NCBI RefSeq assembly: GCF_009208105.1
Contig: NZ_WFKL01000001.1
Location: forward strand, 3,472,001-3,536,000
Length of the DNA: 64,000 nucleotides
From: Rouxiella sp. S1S-2
Lineage (GTDB): Bacteria; Pseudomonadota; Gammaproteobacteria; Enterobacterales; Enterobacteriaceae
Direction of reading: 5' to 3'
Every line of letters starts with the position of its first letter. Within the stretch, counting starts at the first letter, position 1. The translations under genes and the position numbers were made by a program. The notes beneath the pieces were generated by a model, which saw only the letters and a list, made by a program, of their open reading frames with translations, had not been told where the DNA came from and made no database searches. Below, piece after piece: positions 27,775 through 36,667 of the stretch.

Positions 27775-28673
27775 TGCCACGTTTGCTAATGAGTCGTCGT
27801 GAATGCCTGAGGGCGTTGCTGGTATTGCCTTGGCTCAATACCCCGGCGATGTCAGCAACGCCCGCGCAACGCATTGTTGCGATTAACTGGCTGGCAGCCG
27901 AAACGCTATTATCGCTAGGCATTACGCCGCTTGCCGTTTCTGACGTGGGGTACTTTCGCCGCAGAGTTGCAGACCCCGTTTTACCGGCCAACGTTCAGGA
28001 TATCGGCCCCTTTTGGGAGCCGAATATTGAGCGGGTTGCGGCGCTGAAACCGACGCTTATCCTCAGCGATATGCTCGCTCCCGCTCTTCTCGACAGTCTG
28101 CAGCGCATCGCGCCGGTGCAGGTGGTGTCGGTTTATCCCTCAACAAACGATGTGTGGCAGGCATTACTGACCTTTACGGGCGATCTGGGCATAAAATTAT
28201 CCGCTTCCGCGCAGGCAGCACGGCTTATTGACCACGTAACCACTGCACTAAACAACTGCCAGCAAAGGCTCGGGCACGCCGCAGGTCAACGTATTCTGGT
28301 GGTGGTCCGCAGTCAGGACGGAAAATACGCCACGGTGTATGGCAAGAACAGCCTGCCAGACGCGATGCTAACGCGACTTGGGCTGCAAAATGCCTGGAAT
28401 AAACCGGTGGGTGCGATGGGAACGGCTAACGTGAGTATCGAAAAGCTGACGTCGTTGCCCGCCGATTGGCTGTTTTATACTGAATTACCGACGACGCTGA
28501 CACAGTTTACCCGCCTGCGTCAGCCCGACGGGCTGTGGCAACAATTGCCTCTGGTGTCGGGAGGACATGCACGGGAACTGACGCACTTCTTCCCTTTTGG
28601 AGGCATGGCAACAGCGATCAGTCTGGCGCAACACATCACGCAAGTGCTCTTGGAATCTGAAAAAAATGCGTAA
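27774..28673 (+). CDS. Periplasmic ferric-siderophore binding protein, FhuD-like
   Basis: The product has 299 residues, starts with an SRRECLRALL stretch that suits Tat or Sec export, and has the two-lobed class III binding-protein fold (RIVAINWLAAETLLSLGI; IGPFWEPNIERVAALKPTLIL). FhuD-type proteins accept hydroxamate siderophores after the outer-membrane receptor and hand them to the permease. The gene is overlapped at both ends by its neighbours (TGATG and an 8-nt overlap), so receptor, binding protein and permease are translationally coupled. Confidence 0.87.
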   Translation: MPRLLMSRRECLRALLVLPWLNTPAMSATPAQRIVAINWLAAETLLSLGITPLAVSDVGYFRRRVADPVLPANVQDIGPFWEPNIERVAALKPTLILSDMLAPALLDSLQRIAPVQVVSVYPSTNDVWQALLTFTGDLGIKLSASAQAARLIDHVTTALNNCQQRLGHAAGQRILVVVRSQDGKYATVYGKNSLPDAMLTRLGLQNAWNKPVGAMGTANVSIEKLTSLPADWLFYTELPTTLTQFTRLRQPDGLWQQLPLVSGGHARELTHFFPFGGMATAISLAQHITQVLLESEKNA

Positions 28674-30591
28674 ATTACCAGTACTTCCGTGGCTAATTAT
28701 CGCGTCACTGATGCTTATCTGCGCCTTGCTGCTGGTCAGTAACCTGGGCCAGATACATGCCAGTAACATCCCTTCCACTGCCAGTTTACTGCTGTATTAC
28801 AGTTTCCTGCCCAGACTGGCGACCGGAATTCTCTGCGGAATGGCACTGGCGACGGCTGGCCTGCTCTTTCAACAGGTGCTGCGTAATCCGTTGGCAGAAC
28901 CGGCCACGCTTGGCATTGCTGCGGGAGCGAATCTGGCGATGTCGACAAGCATCATAGTGTTTCCCGCCTTGCTGGTTTTCGGTCTGACAAATCTGGCTCT
29001 GGCCGGGGCAACGCTAACAGCGCTGGTGCTTTATCTGCTGATTGTCCGTCAGGGGCTCGATCCACTAAAAATTATCCTTACCGGCATGGTGATCAGCCTT
29101 TACGGTAACTGTATTAATACGTTAATGGTATTGTTCAATCATGATTATCTCAGTGATCTCTTCAGTTGGCAGGCGGGGTCCCTGAGCCAAAACGGCTGGC
29201 CGGTCACACAGTTTTTGCTGTTGCCGGTGCTGCTGCTCATGGCGATGGGTCTTTTACTGGCAAGGCCGCTCATGCTGATTGGGTTATCGGATCAGAGCGC
29301 CGGATCGCTGGGACTTTCGGTGGTGAAAATTAGGATAGCAACCCTCACGGTGGCCGTGGCGCTCAGTGCGCTGATCACCAGCCAGGTCGGGATTATTGGT
29401 TTTATTGGTCTTGCAGCCCCGGCCCTCGTGAGACTGTCTGGGGTTCGCCGCTTCACACATCAGCTGTTTTTTGTCCCGCTGGCAGGCGCAGGCTTGCTGA
29501 CGTTGGTCGATCAACTTGCGCAATTTCTTTCTCCTGCCGGAGGAGACTTACCGACTGGCGCACTCGCGGGGCTGCTCAGTGCGCCGCTGATGCTAATGTT
29601 GCTGTTTCGTCAGCGCAATCCGACTATTGCCGCTGCGCCATTAAGTACACCGGCAATCCGCACCATAACGAGCAGACACATGACCGGCCTGACTCTGCTA
29701 TTACTGAGTAGTCTCGCTGTTTCATTATTTTTAAACCGCCCCCTCGACACCACGGCTGTATGGCAACTGCTCGAATGGCGCTGGCCACGCATGCTCGGCG
29801 CACTCTGCGCGGGCGCGATGCTGGCGGTTGCAGGCGTGCTTATCCAGCGCCAAAGCGGTAACCCGCTGGCCAGCCCAGAATTACTCGGGATCAGCAGCGG
29901 CGCATCGCTGATGGTGGTATTGATGGTTGTTCTGTTCAATCAGCCACTTTCGCAGCTTTTTCCCGCTGCACTGGCGGGCAGTCTGCTGGCTATATTCACT
30001 CTATTTATGTTCGGGCTGCGTTCGCGTTTTCAGCCGCAGTCAATGGTCATGGTCGGGCTGTGTCTAACTAACCTGAGTATGGCGCTAAGTATACTTTTGC
30101 TGATGAGCGGCGACCCTCGGGCGATGATGTTGCTCAACTGGAGTACAGGTTCCACGGCAGGTATTACGCCTGAACGGGCGATGTGGGGGGCGGCTCAGGC
30201 GCTGCTGCTGATCCCCCTCGCCTTGCTGTTACAACGCTGGATCACCTTATTGAGCCTCGGACATCAAACCACGCGGGCGCTGGGTGCCGGACTTCGGCGC
30301 AGCAATATGCTAATTCTGCTGCTGGCCGCCGCGCTAACGGCGGGCGGCACGTTGCTTATTGGTCCGCTCAGTTTTGTCGGGTTGATTGCCCCACAGCTAG
30401 CACGCTACAGCGGGGCATACCGCTTTCAACCGCAATGTCTGGTCGCGGCACTGTATGGCGCACTGCTGATGGTTATCGCCGACTGGCTCGGTCGCAACAT
30501 CGCCTGGCCGTGGCCCGTTTCCGCCGGTTTGCTCTGTGCTCTGATCGGTGCACCGTGGTTTTTATGGCTGCTGATAAAATCAGGGAAATAA
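28666..30591 (+). CDS. Fused double-domain siderophore permease, FhuB-like
   Basis: The product has about 641 residues consisting of two FecCD permease halves in one chain, as in FhuB. The first half carries FQQVLRNPLAEPATLGIAAGA and the second IQRQSGNPLASPELLGISSGA, and both have the GLAAPALVRL/GLIAPQLARY loop that contacts the ATPase. The start at 28666 overlaps the binding-protein gene by 8 nt. No FhuC-type ATPase gene follows; the next gene is a LuxR regulator, so the transporter must borrow an ATPase encoded elsewhere. Confidence 0.9.
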   Translation: MRKLPVLPWLIIASLMLICALLLVSNLGQIHASNIPSTASLLLYYSFLPRLATGILCGMALATAGLLFQQVLRNPLAEPATLGIAAGANLAMSTSIIVFPALLVFGLTNLALAGATLTALVLYLLIVRQGLDPLKIILTGMVISLYGNCINTLMVLFNHDYLSDLFSWQAGSLSQNGWPVTQFLLLPVLLLMAMGLLLARPLMLIGLSDQSAGSLGLSVVKIRIATLTVAVALSALITSQVGIIGFIGLAAPALVRLSGVRRFTHQLFFVPLAGAGLLTLVDQLAQFLSPAGGDLPTGALAGLLSAPLMLMLLFRQRNPTIAAAPLSTPAIRTITSRHMTGLTLLLLSSLAVSLFLNRPLDTTAVWQLLEWRWPRMLGALCAGAMLAVAGVLIQRQSGNPLASPELLGISSGASLMVVLMVVLFNQPLSQLFPAALAGSLLAIFTLFMFGLRSRFQPQSMVMVGLCLTNLSMALSILLLMSGDPRAMMLLNWSTGSTAGITPERAMWGAAQALLLIPLALLLQRWITLLSLGHQTTRALGAGLRRSNMLILLLAAALTAGGTLLIGPLSFVGLIAPQLARYSGAYRFQPQCLVAALYGALLMVIADWLGRNIAWPWPVSAGLLCALIGAPWFLWLLIKSGK

Positions 30592-30688
30592 TCCTATTCA
30601 TCTGATTAAAATAGAGATTATTTGGTTTTCAGCGGCCTAAACGGTTGAGTAAAGTGCATCTGAAATTGTCTTCAATAAATTAACCTTT

Positions 30689-30709
30689 CATAGGTAGGTT
30701 TTACCTATG
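30689..30709. promoter_or_regulatory. 21-bp dyad upstream of the small LuxR gene
   Basis: CATAGGTA and TACCTATG form perfect 8-bp arms with a 5-nt spacer. GTAGGTTTTA, part of the same sequence, recurs at 30717-30726. The dyad lies about 110 bp before the LuxR-type gene and is a plausible operator. Confidence 0.5.
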
Positions 30710-30820
30710 ATCTTGAGTAGGTTTTAACACCCTAAAGTAATTAAGGCATTCCAATATAGATATTCCATTGATGTGTAAAGATAAATAATAAATTAAATTT
30801 AAATTACATATAAGAAAATA

Positions 30821-31174
30821 ATGAAAACAGATAACACAGATAACACAGATACTTCATCATTGAATGATATAAAAAATAGACTGCGAGAGTTATCGATTCA
30901 GGTTGATAAACTTTCAAAGTTGTATGAAGCGGTAAATAATCCAGACTTAGTGACTGCAACCCCCTTTCCCAAAGCCATGAAAATAACACCTAAAGAGCGG
31001 GAGGTTATCTACTTATCAAGTATCGGTAAAACGTATAAAGAAATTGCAGACACTTTGGGCGTTAGAACAACGACGATAAAATTTCACATGCGTAACATTG
31101 TGATCAAACTGGGCGTCTGCAATTCCAGGCAGGCAATAAGACACGCCGTTGAAATGAAGCTCGTTGAACATTAA
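30821..31174 (+). CDS. Small LuxR-type helix-turn-helix regulator
   Basis: The product has 117 residues. A short N-terminal helix region (about 1-55, possible coiled coil NRLRELSIQVDKLSKLYE) is followed by a GerE/LuxR DNA-binding domain: KEREVIYLSSIGKTYKEIAD and TTTIKFHMRNIVIKLGVCN. No autoinducer-binding or receiver domain is present, so it may act as an orphan or respond through dimer partners. It faces a second LuxR-type gene at 31263 on the other strand with an 88-bp gap. AT-rich flanks suggest accessory DNA. Confidence 0.82.
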   Translation: MKTDNTDNTDTSSLNDIKNRLRELSIQVDKLSKLYEAVNNPDLVTATPFPKAMKITPKEREVIYLSSIGKTYKEIADTLGVRTTTIKFHMRNIVIKLGVCNSRQAIRHAVEMKLVEH

Positions 31175-31262
31175 TTAATTAATTCAAAAAAATTTAAGGG
31201 GTATACTCATTGCATCAATCAGGGATTAGCATTTTAAAAGATGTATGTGCTAACTTTAAAAA

Positions 31263-31964
31263 TCACCAACCCTCACGGTCGTTCTTAAATGAAAACTTCT
31301 GCGGATCAAGAAACCTTTTGGGAAGATAACGATCTAAACTTCTCTTCTGACAGAATTCAATAAAATCATCAACATGGCTTACCCCTGCTTTCGAATAAAT
31401 ATTCTGCAGGGCATTTTCTATGGTACGCGGTGATCGGCAAAGCATGGCGCCCATAGTTTTACTGGTCATTCCCTGAATTTTGAGGAAAATGATTTCACAC
31501 TGCTTCTCCGTGAAGAAATCATCAGGCTTTTCCAGCAAAAGTGAACCCGGTAACCTGCCGCGAATAAAATCATTAGAGCTGAATAATTCTAAATCCTTAA
31601 TTACACCGACCATGCCAACGCATTCATTTTTTTCATTATAAAACGGTACCTTTTTTGACATGTAAGGAGAGTCAACGGCGCCGGGATGAACCTCAAGTAA
31701 CGATATTTTTTTCTGAGTAGAAATGACGTGTTTTACCTGCTCCTGCCAGAGTTTTGCAGTCACAACATTATCATAAAGTGCGGCAGGAATTTCATCGTCA
31801 ATCCGCCCAATAATTGAGTCCGGTGATTTTAAACCAACAAGCTTAGCCAAAGCCATATTAGCATAAACAAAACGAGTATCTTTACCGCGAATAAAAAAAG
31901 GAGTGGGCAGTTGATCAAAAGTACGAGTTAGCATTTTAGGTAGAACCAGTTCACTATTGCTCAT
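31263..31964 (-). CDS. PAS-domain LuxR-type regulator
   Basis: The product has about 233 residues. The N-terminal PAS fold (TFDQLPTPFFIRGKDTRFVYANMALAKLVG) resembles those of helix-turn-helix regulators such as the CsgD/PAS-LuxR group, and the C-terminus is a LuxR domain (FFTEKQCEIIFLKIQGMTSK, SPRTIENALQNIYSKAG). The ligand is unknown. I chose the ATG at 31964 because GAGAG lies 8 nt before it; another ATG is at 31994. It is convergent with the small LuxR gene and reads away from tRNA-Asn copy 2. Confidence 0.8.
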   Translation of the reverse strand: MSNSELVLPKMLTRTFDQLPTPFFIRGKDTRFVYANMALAKLVGLKSPDSIIGRIDDEIPAALYDNVVTAKLWQEQVKHVISTQKKISLLEVHPGAVDSPYMSKKVPFYNEKNECVGMVGVIKDLELFSSNDFIRGRLPGSLLLEKPDDFFTEKQCEIIFLKIQGMTSKTMGAMLCRSPRTIENALQNIYSKAGVSHVDDFIEFCQKRSLDRYLPKRFLDPQKFSFKNDREGW

Positions 31965-31994
31965 AATATTTTCTCTCAAAGGGGAAAGGAACAA

Positions 31995-32410
31995 AACTTT
32001 ACCATGATCAAATTGATAATTATAAGTTTATTTGCCAGGAATTAGATCTTTATCTATAAATTATAATTACACATAGATGCACTAAATATAATAATAATTC
32101 ATGATGATTTAAAAAAAAGTAATCACCTATTACACTAATGGCTCAAACACCTTTCCTTAAAATAATCATTATATAAATAAATTCATATCTTTATCATTTG
32201 TTATCCAACCTGCTCTTTTAACCCAAAACATAGAGATATTGGAATTGAAGATACCAGTGACGGCAAATGAAGGCTGTGCAGAGAGAAGACGTTCCCTATC
32301 TTGCCGCTCCAACTGCTGAGCAAAAATGGTTAATTGTTAAACTCATTTAGCCTATATATCAATAATTTGACTATTTTAACAGCAAGTAACGCGTTATTTG
32401 ATTTAACCCT
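31995..32410. other. AT-rich gene-free stretch before tRNA-Asn copy 2
   Basis: I find no convincing ORF, repeat or RNA gene here. It contains the divergent control region of the PAS-LuxR gene at its left edge and the tRNA promoter at its right edge. Confidence 0.5.
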
Positions 32411-32439
32411 TTGACACGCAGGCCAGCAGTCTCTATTAT
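32411..32439 (+). promoter_or_regulatory. Sigma-70 promoter of tRNA-Asn copy 2
   Basis: TTGACA at 32411-32416, a 17-nt spacer and TATTAT at 32434-32439, with the tRNA 18 nt further on. The layout equals that of copy 1, although the spacer sequences differ. Confidence 0.88.
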
Positions 32440-32457
32440 TCGCCTCGTTCACACGAT

Positions 32458-32533
32458 TCCTCTGTAGTTCAGTCGGTAGAACGGCGGACTGTTAATCCGT
32501 ATGTCACTGGTTCGAGTCCAGTCAGAGGAGCCA
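32458..32533 (+). tRNA. tRNA-Asn (anticodon GTT), copy 2, integration site
   Basis: Identical over 76 nt to copy 1. It has a complete promoter, so it is a native gene and not an attachment-site duplicate of the 3' end. Unlike copy 1 it is not followed by a terminator but, 161 nt later, by a P4-type integrase gene, as expected if an element integrated into its 3' end. Confidence 0.98.
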
Positions 32534-32694
32534 AATTTATGTTTTCATGCATCTTCACGAATCTTTATAAGATTTAGATTCAACAAGTTAGTGTGAAAAG
32601 TCTTCCCGATGCATTTTCATTTCCCCCTCCGCATCGGGCAAGATTGGTGGTCTGATTTGGGGTCATTTCAGTTCGATTATGGAGTGACCACCAT

Positions 32695-33963
32695 ATGTCT
32701 CTGAACGACACTAAAATCCGCAGTCTCAAGCCTTCTGAAAAACCTTTCAAAGTTTCCGATTCTCATGGCCTGTACCTTTTGGTCAATCCAGGCGGTTCAC
32801 GTCTCTGGTATCTCAAATATCGTATAAATGGTAAAGAATCCCGCCTCGGCTTAGGGGCCTATCCCGATGTTTCTCTGGCTTATGCCCGACAACAGCGTGA
32901 CGGCATCCGTAAACTCCTCGCGCAAAATATCAATCCGGCCCAGCAACGTATCGCAGACAAAGCAGCTCGCTCACCAGAAAAAACCTTTAAACACGTTGCA
33001 ATGAGTTGGCATAAAAACAATCGAACCTGGTCAGAGAACCACTCTGCCCGTCTGCTTGCCAGCATGAATAATCATATCTTTCCGAAAATCGGACACCTGC
33101 CTGTCACAGAACTCAAAGCGCGCCATTTTATCGACCTGCTGAAGGGTATCGAGACAAAAGGTTTGCTGGAAGTCGCGTCCCGAACTCGTCAGCACCTGTG
33201 CAATATCATGCGACATGCAGTGCATAAGGGGATAATTGAGAACAACCCGGCGTCTAATCTCGAAGGTATCATTGCAGCACCGGTTAAACGACACTACCCG
33301 GCCCTTTCCCTTGAACGATTACCCGAACTGTTGAGTCGCATTGATGGCTATCATCAAGGGCGGGAGTTAACCCGGCTGGCTGTTTCTCTCACCATGTATG
33401 TCTTTATTCGCTCCAGCGAACTGCGGTTTGCCCACTGGACGGAGATAAATTTCAGAAACAAAATCTGGACTCTCCCCGCCACACGAGAACCGATCCCCGG
33501 TGTCCGCTATTCCTGCAGGGGGGCGAAAATGCGCACGCCGCATATTGTACCGCTGTCACAACAAGCCATCGACATACTGAAGCAGATAAGAGAAATCTCC
33601 GGTGACCAAGATCTGGTGTTCCCCAGCGTTCGTAATCCATCTAGACCAATGAGTGAAAATACGGTTAATAAGGCACTGCGGCTGATGAAATATAATACTA
33701 AAGAGGATATTTGCGGCCACGGATTCCGAGCAATGGCCTGTAGTGCCCTGATAGAATCAGGCCTCTGGTCACAGGATGCGATTGAGCGTCAGATGAGCCA
33801 TCAGGAGCGCAATAGCGTACGGGCAGCATATATCCATAAGGCGGAGCATCTGGAAGCCCGCAAGGCAATGATGCAGTGGTGGTCAGATTATCTAGATATG
33901 TGCCGGAAAGCGTATGTGCCACCTTATAGTTGTGGTAAGGAAATCAGTTGCACAATGGGATAA
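32695..33963 (+). CDS. P4-type tyrosine integrase (tRNA-Asn specific)
   Basis: The product has 422 residues. The N-terminal arm-binding domain is typical (MSLNDTKIRSLKPSEKPFKV, DSHGLYLLVNPGGSRLWYLKY), and the catalytic domain shows the first Arg in RSSELRFAHW, HGFRAMACSALIESG, and the nucleophile Tyr in VRAAYIHKAEHLEARKAMMQ. It closely resembles the integrase of the Yersinia high-pathogenicity island, which also uses asn tRNA genes. It points away from the tRNA. A strong terminator follows. The remaining element is short or eroded, since no other island functions or right attachment site are obvious. Confidence 0.93.
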   Translation: MSLNDTKIRSLKPSEKPFKVSDSHGLYLLVNPGGSRLWYLKYRINGKESRLGLGAYPDVSLAYARQQRDGIRKLLAQNINPAQQRIADKAARSPEKTFKHVAMSWHKNNRTWSENHSARLLASMNNHIFPKIGHLPVTELKARHFIDLLKGIETKGLLEVASRTRQHLCNIMRHAVHKGIIENNPASNLEGIIAAPVKRHYPALSLERLPELLSRIDGYHQGRELTRLAVSLTMYVFIRSSELRFAHWTEINFRNKIWTLPATREPIPGVRYSCRGAKMRTPHIVPLSQQAIDILKQIREISGDQDLVFPSVRNPSRPMSENTVNKALRLMKYNTKEDICGHGFRAMACSALIESGLWSQDAIERQMSHQERNSVRAAYIHKAEHLEARKAMMQWWSDYLDMCRKAYVPPYSCGKEISCTMG

Positions 33964-33986
33964 CCAGTCTGACAAAATAAACCACA

Positions 33987-34026
33987 AAAATAGCTGTATC
34001 AGTCTTTACTGGTACGGCTATTTTCT
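33987..34026 (+). terminator. Terminator after the integrase gene
   Basis: AAAATAGC pairs with GCTATTTT, with further pairing inside (CAGT/ACTG), and ends in TTTT. Confidence 0.85.
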
Positions 34027-34485
34027 AGCTTCAATTTGGAGAAATTGTTAAGTCGTTTTATGAGTGCCCTGATACCCATTGATTAAGACATAGTGGTATT
34101 AGCCATGTCTGCTATGGCACTGAACAGAACTTTGCTGACATACAGCTAAGCCCAAAGCCTATGCCATCTTGAAGATAAAGGGCCCCCTCTCGTCTGAGCC
34201 CCAAAAGATAATGCATTATGCTGCGTTGGCATCTAGCTGCTGTCTTTCTCTACCCCCCATGCGCCAGCTTCGACAATAATGTCGCGTTGCCCCGCCCCAC
34301 GTCTATGGCACCTGACGGTGCCCGAATACCCAATATTGCCATATCTCACAGCCTGCATCGCTTAAAAGTTAGCGCTAACCCCGTGCCCGCGCTGTAGGCG
34401 GGCCGCTTCGCCTGCAAACAACTGTCTTGTGTGTTGCGCGGCTAGCGCCAAAATCATTTTTGATGATACGGCCAGATATGAACGA
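34027..34485. other. Gene-free stretch between integrase and MFS genes
   Basis: About 460 bases. I see no ORF that looks real and no copy of the tRNA 3' end that would mark the far attachment site. A short dyad ATCATTTTTGAT near 34452-34463 might end the leftward MFS transcript. Confidence 0.4.
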
Positions 34486-35709
34486 TTACGTCGTTGACTT
34501 GACAGTTATGCGTTCCGTTAAAAAATACGCCAAAGCAAGAACCGGCAGCGCAAACCCTATCCACGATGCCAACATCCATCCCCCATTCGCATAAGCCCAG
34601 CCCCCTAATGCCGAGCCTACCGCACCACCGATGAAAAAGGTGGTCATGTAGAGACCATTGAGCCGGGCGCGAACTTCCGCGCCCAGTTCGAAGATTTTTC
34701 TCTGCCCAAGCGTCATATTGGCTGATACACCAAAGTCGAGCACAATGGCCGCCAGTACCAATAGTCCAAGCGAACAGGATGACCCCGGTGTTGCTATGTG
34801 GGTAAAAATAAAGGCCGCCGCCACGGCCAGCATGGCCAGTGCAGTAGCCGGTTGGCTCAATCCCCGGTCTGCAACGCGTCCTGCAATGGGGGCAGCAACG
34901 GCACCAGCAACACCCGCGAGTGCAAATAAGGCGATCCCACCCTGCGACAAATTAAAAAGGGGTCCTGCCAACAACAGCGGCGTAGTCGTCCAGAAAAGGC
35001 TGAAAGCGGCGAAAAGTGCAGCGTGGTAAAGTGCGCGTCGGCGCAATTCTGGCGTACGGCGTGCTAAATGAACCATGGATATCAACAGTTCACTGTAGTT
35101 TAACTTCCCAGAAGGGATGCGCGGCGGTAGTTTTAATGAAAGTACGGCCGCCAACACGACCATGACGGAGGCGGAGGCGAAAAAAACCATATGCCAGGAG
35201 TAAAGCTGAGTGAGGAAACTTGATACCGGACGAGCCAGCATGATACCCAGCATCAAGCCACTCATCACGTTGCCTACGACCCGTCCGCGGCTTGCCTCTG
35301 GAGCCATATGTGCAGCGTAAGGAACAAGAACCTGAACGGCAACCGTTCCAACACCGATGCCCAACGCCGACAGCAGAAAGGGCAAGGGATGGGCCGACAA
35401 TCCCGCCCCGGCGAGTGACAATGCAGCAACCGCCAAGAGGAGCAGCGTTAATTTACGATTTTCAATCAAGTCCCCCAATGGCACGATGAGCAGCAAACCC
35501 AGTCCATAGCCAATCTGTGTCAAAGTCACGATCAGTCCTGTGGTTGAGGGCGACATTCCGAGTGCGTCACTGATTGGCCCTGCCAATGGCTGTGCATAAT
35601 ATATATTGGCAGCAATCAATCCACAGGCGCTTGCGAGTAGCAGGGTAAGCCAGGACGAAGTAATTTTGGGGCCGGTTCTTGCCGTGTTTAATGAAGGCGA
35701 AGTACTCAT
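34486..35709 (-). CDS. MFS transporter, drug-efflux-like
   Basis: The product has 407 residues with 12 membrane helices. AANIYYAQPLAGPISDALG, TQIGYGLGLLLIVPLGD and the long alanine-rich central part match the YgaY-like group of bacterial exporters. Its gene follows a TetR gene on the same strand with a 47-nt gap, so the pair is an operon repressed by the TetR protein. The substrate is unknown; efflux of a toxic organic compound is the usual role of such pairs. Confidence 0.85.
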   Translation of the reverse strand: MSTSPSLNTARTGPKITSSWLTLLLASACGLIAANIYYAQPLAGPISDALGMSPSTTGLIVTLTQIGYGLGLLLIVPLGDLIENRKLTLLLLAVAALSLAGAGLSAHPLPFLLSALGIGVGTVAVQVLVPYAAHMAPEASRGRVVGNVMSGLMLGIMLARPVSSFLTQLYSWHMVFFASASVMVVLAAVLSLKLPPRIPSGKLNYSELLISMVHLARRTPELRRRALYHAALFAAFSLFWTTTPLLLAGPLFNLSQGGIALFALAGVAGAVAAPIAGRVADRGLSQPATALAMLAVAAAFIFTHIATPGSSCSLGLLVLAAIVLDFGVSANMTLGQRKIFELGAEVRARLNGLYMTTFFIGGAVGSALGGWAYANGGWMLASWIGFALPVLALAYFLTERITVKSTT

Positions 35710-35756
35710 AGCGAATCTCCAATAAGGGAATGTTTATGTCCTAAATCCATAAAAAA

Positions 35757-36380
35757 TCAACTCAAGCATTTCATCGCGGCATCGGCCACCGCTTTCATGT
35801 CTTGCTTACCGCGACCCGTTTTGCCAATCACACGCATACCTTGCAGCACGCAAAGCATCAGGCGCGCAACGTCCTGGCTGTTTAGTTCAGAGGAAATCGA
35901 GCTATCTGCCTGCCCTTCGATTATTAGTCTTTTGAGCATCGTTTCACTGCGTGTCAGTGCTCCAGTCACGCGTTGGCTTATCTCGGCGTCGAATGTACTC
36001 AAATCGGCCGCTCCACTAATGACCAGGCATCCCAGCTGTCCTTGAGGACCGGACGAGGATTCGGCGAAGAAAACAAGGGCATTATGCAGGCGCTCGCGGC
36101 CGCTTTTTCCCTGTTCGATTGCGTTATGCAATTGCGTATCGCGCTCTGCTTTATAATGATCAAAAGCTGCCAGAAATACCGCGCGCTTATCCTTGAAAGC
36201 CTTGTAGACACTCCCTGAGGCCAATTCCATTGCAGAAGTCAGGTCTGAGATGGAAGTGGCGTGGTACCCACGTTCACAAAATACTCTTACCGCTTTGCCC
36301 AGTGCCTTATCCATATCGAATTCACGGGGGCGGCCACGACTGCGTGAGGTAGTTGACGATTTATCCTGGGGAGAAGGCAT
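35757..36380 (-). CDS. TetR/AcrR-family repressor
   Basis: The product has 207 residues. A basic N-terminal tail (SRSRGRPREF) leads to the helix-turn-helix RGYHATSISDLTSAMELASGSVYKAFKDK. The C-terminal domain binds an unknown ligand. A perfect 30-bp palindrome lies 9 bp before its start codon and is the obvious operator. It probably represses itself and the downstream MFS gene. Confidence 0.9.
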   Translation of the reverse strand: MPSPQDKSSTTSRSRGRPREFDMDKALGKAVRVFCERGYHATSISDLTSAMELASGSVYKAFKDKRAVFLAAFDHYKAERDTQLHNAIEQGKSGRERLHNALVFFAESSSGPQGQLGCLVISGAADLSTFDAEISQRVTGALTRSETMLKRLIIEGQADSSISSELNSQDVARLMLCVLQGMRVIGKTGRGKQDMKAVADAAMKCLS

Positions 36381-36389
36381 ATGTGGTAC

Positions 36390-36419
36390 CTATATAGGGA
36401 ATTATATTTCCCTATATAG
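36390..36419. promoter_or_regulatory. Perfect palindromic operator upstream of the TetR gene
   Basis: CTATATAGGGAA and TTCCCTATATAG form exact 12-bp arms around TTATAT. The length and symmetry suit two TetR dimers or one dimer on an extended site. Confidence 0.8.
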
Positions 36420-36516
36420 CATGAATCGAATGAATGAGTAAAGGCATCATCTATGTATTGCAATACTGTAGGTATACCAGCTTTAGTTCCACGCACTTTT
36501 TGAGATTTCCGGTTTT

Positions 36517-36667
36517 TGATCCCTTCCCAATATTGATGCCAGGATAAATCAGAGATCCGGGTCTGTGTGATCTCCTCCCAATATCGGTGCCAGGATAAAT
36601 CAGAGATCCGGGCCTGTTGATCCCTTCCCAATATCGGTGCCAGGATAAATCAGAGATCCGGGCCTGT
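36517..36667. repeat. Three tandem copies of a 50-bp unit
   Basis: Copies begin at 36517, 36568 and 36618, each starting TGATC and containing CCAGGATAAATCAGAGATCC. They differ at a few positions. On the minus strand the unit is the end of the neighbouring IS3-family element: the transposase frame runs into the third copy and stops there. Confidence 0.9.

Noticed and set aside
269..32533. The span between the two tRNA-Asn genes read as one genomic island flanked by attachment repeats
   Set aside because: Both tRNA genes are complete with promoters; an attachment duplicate would carry only the 3' end. Core-like genes (shiA, yajD, yaiL, yeiL-rihB) also lie in between.
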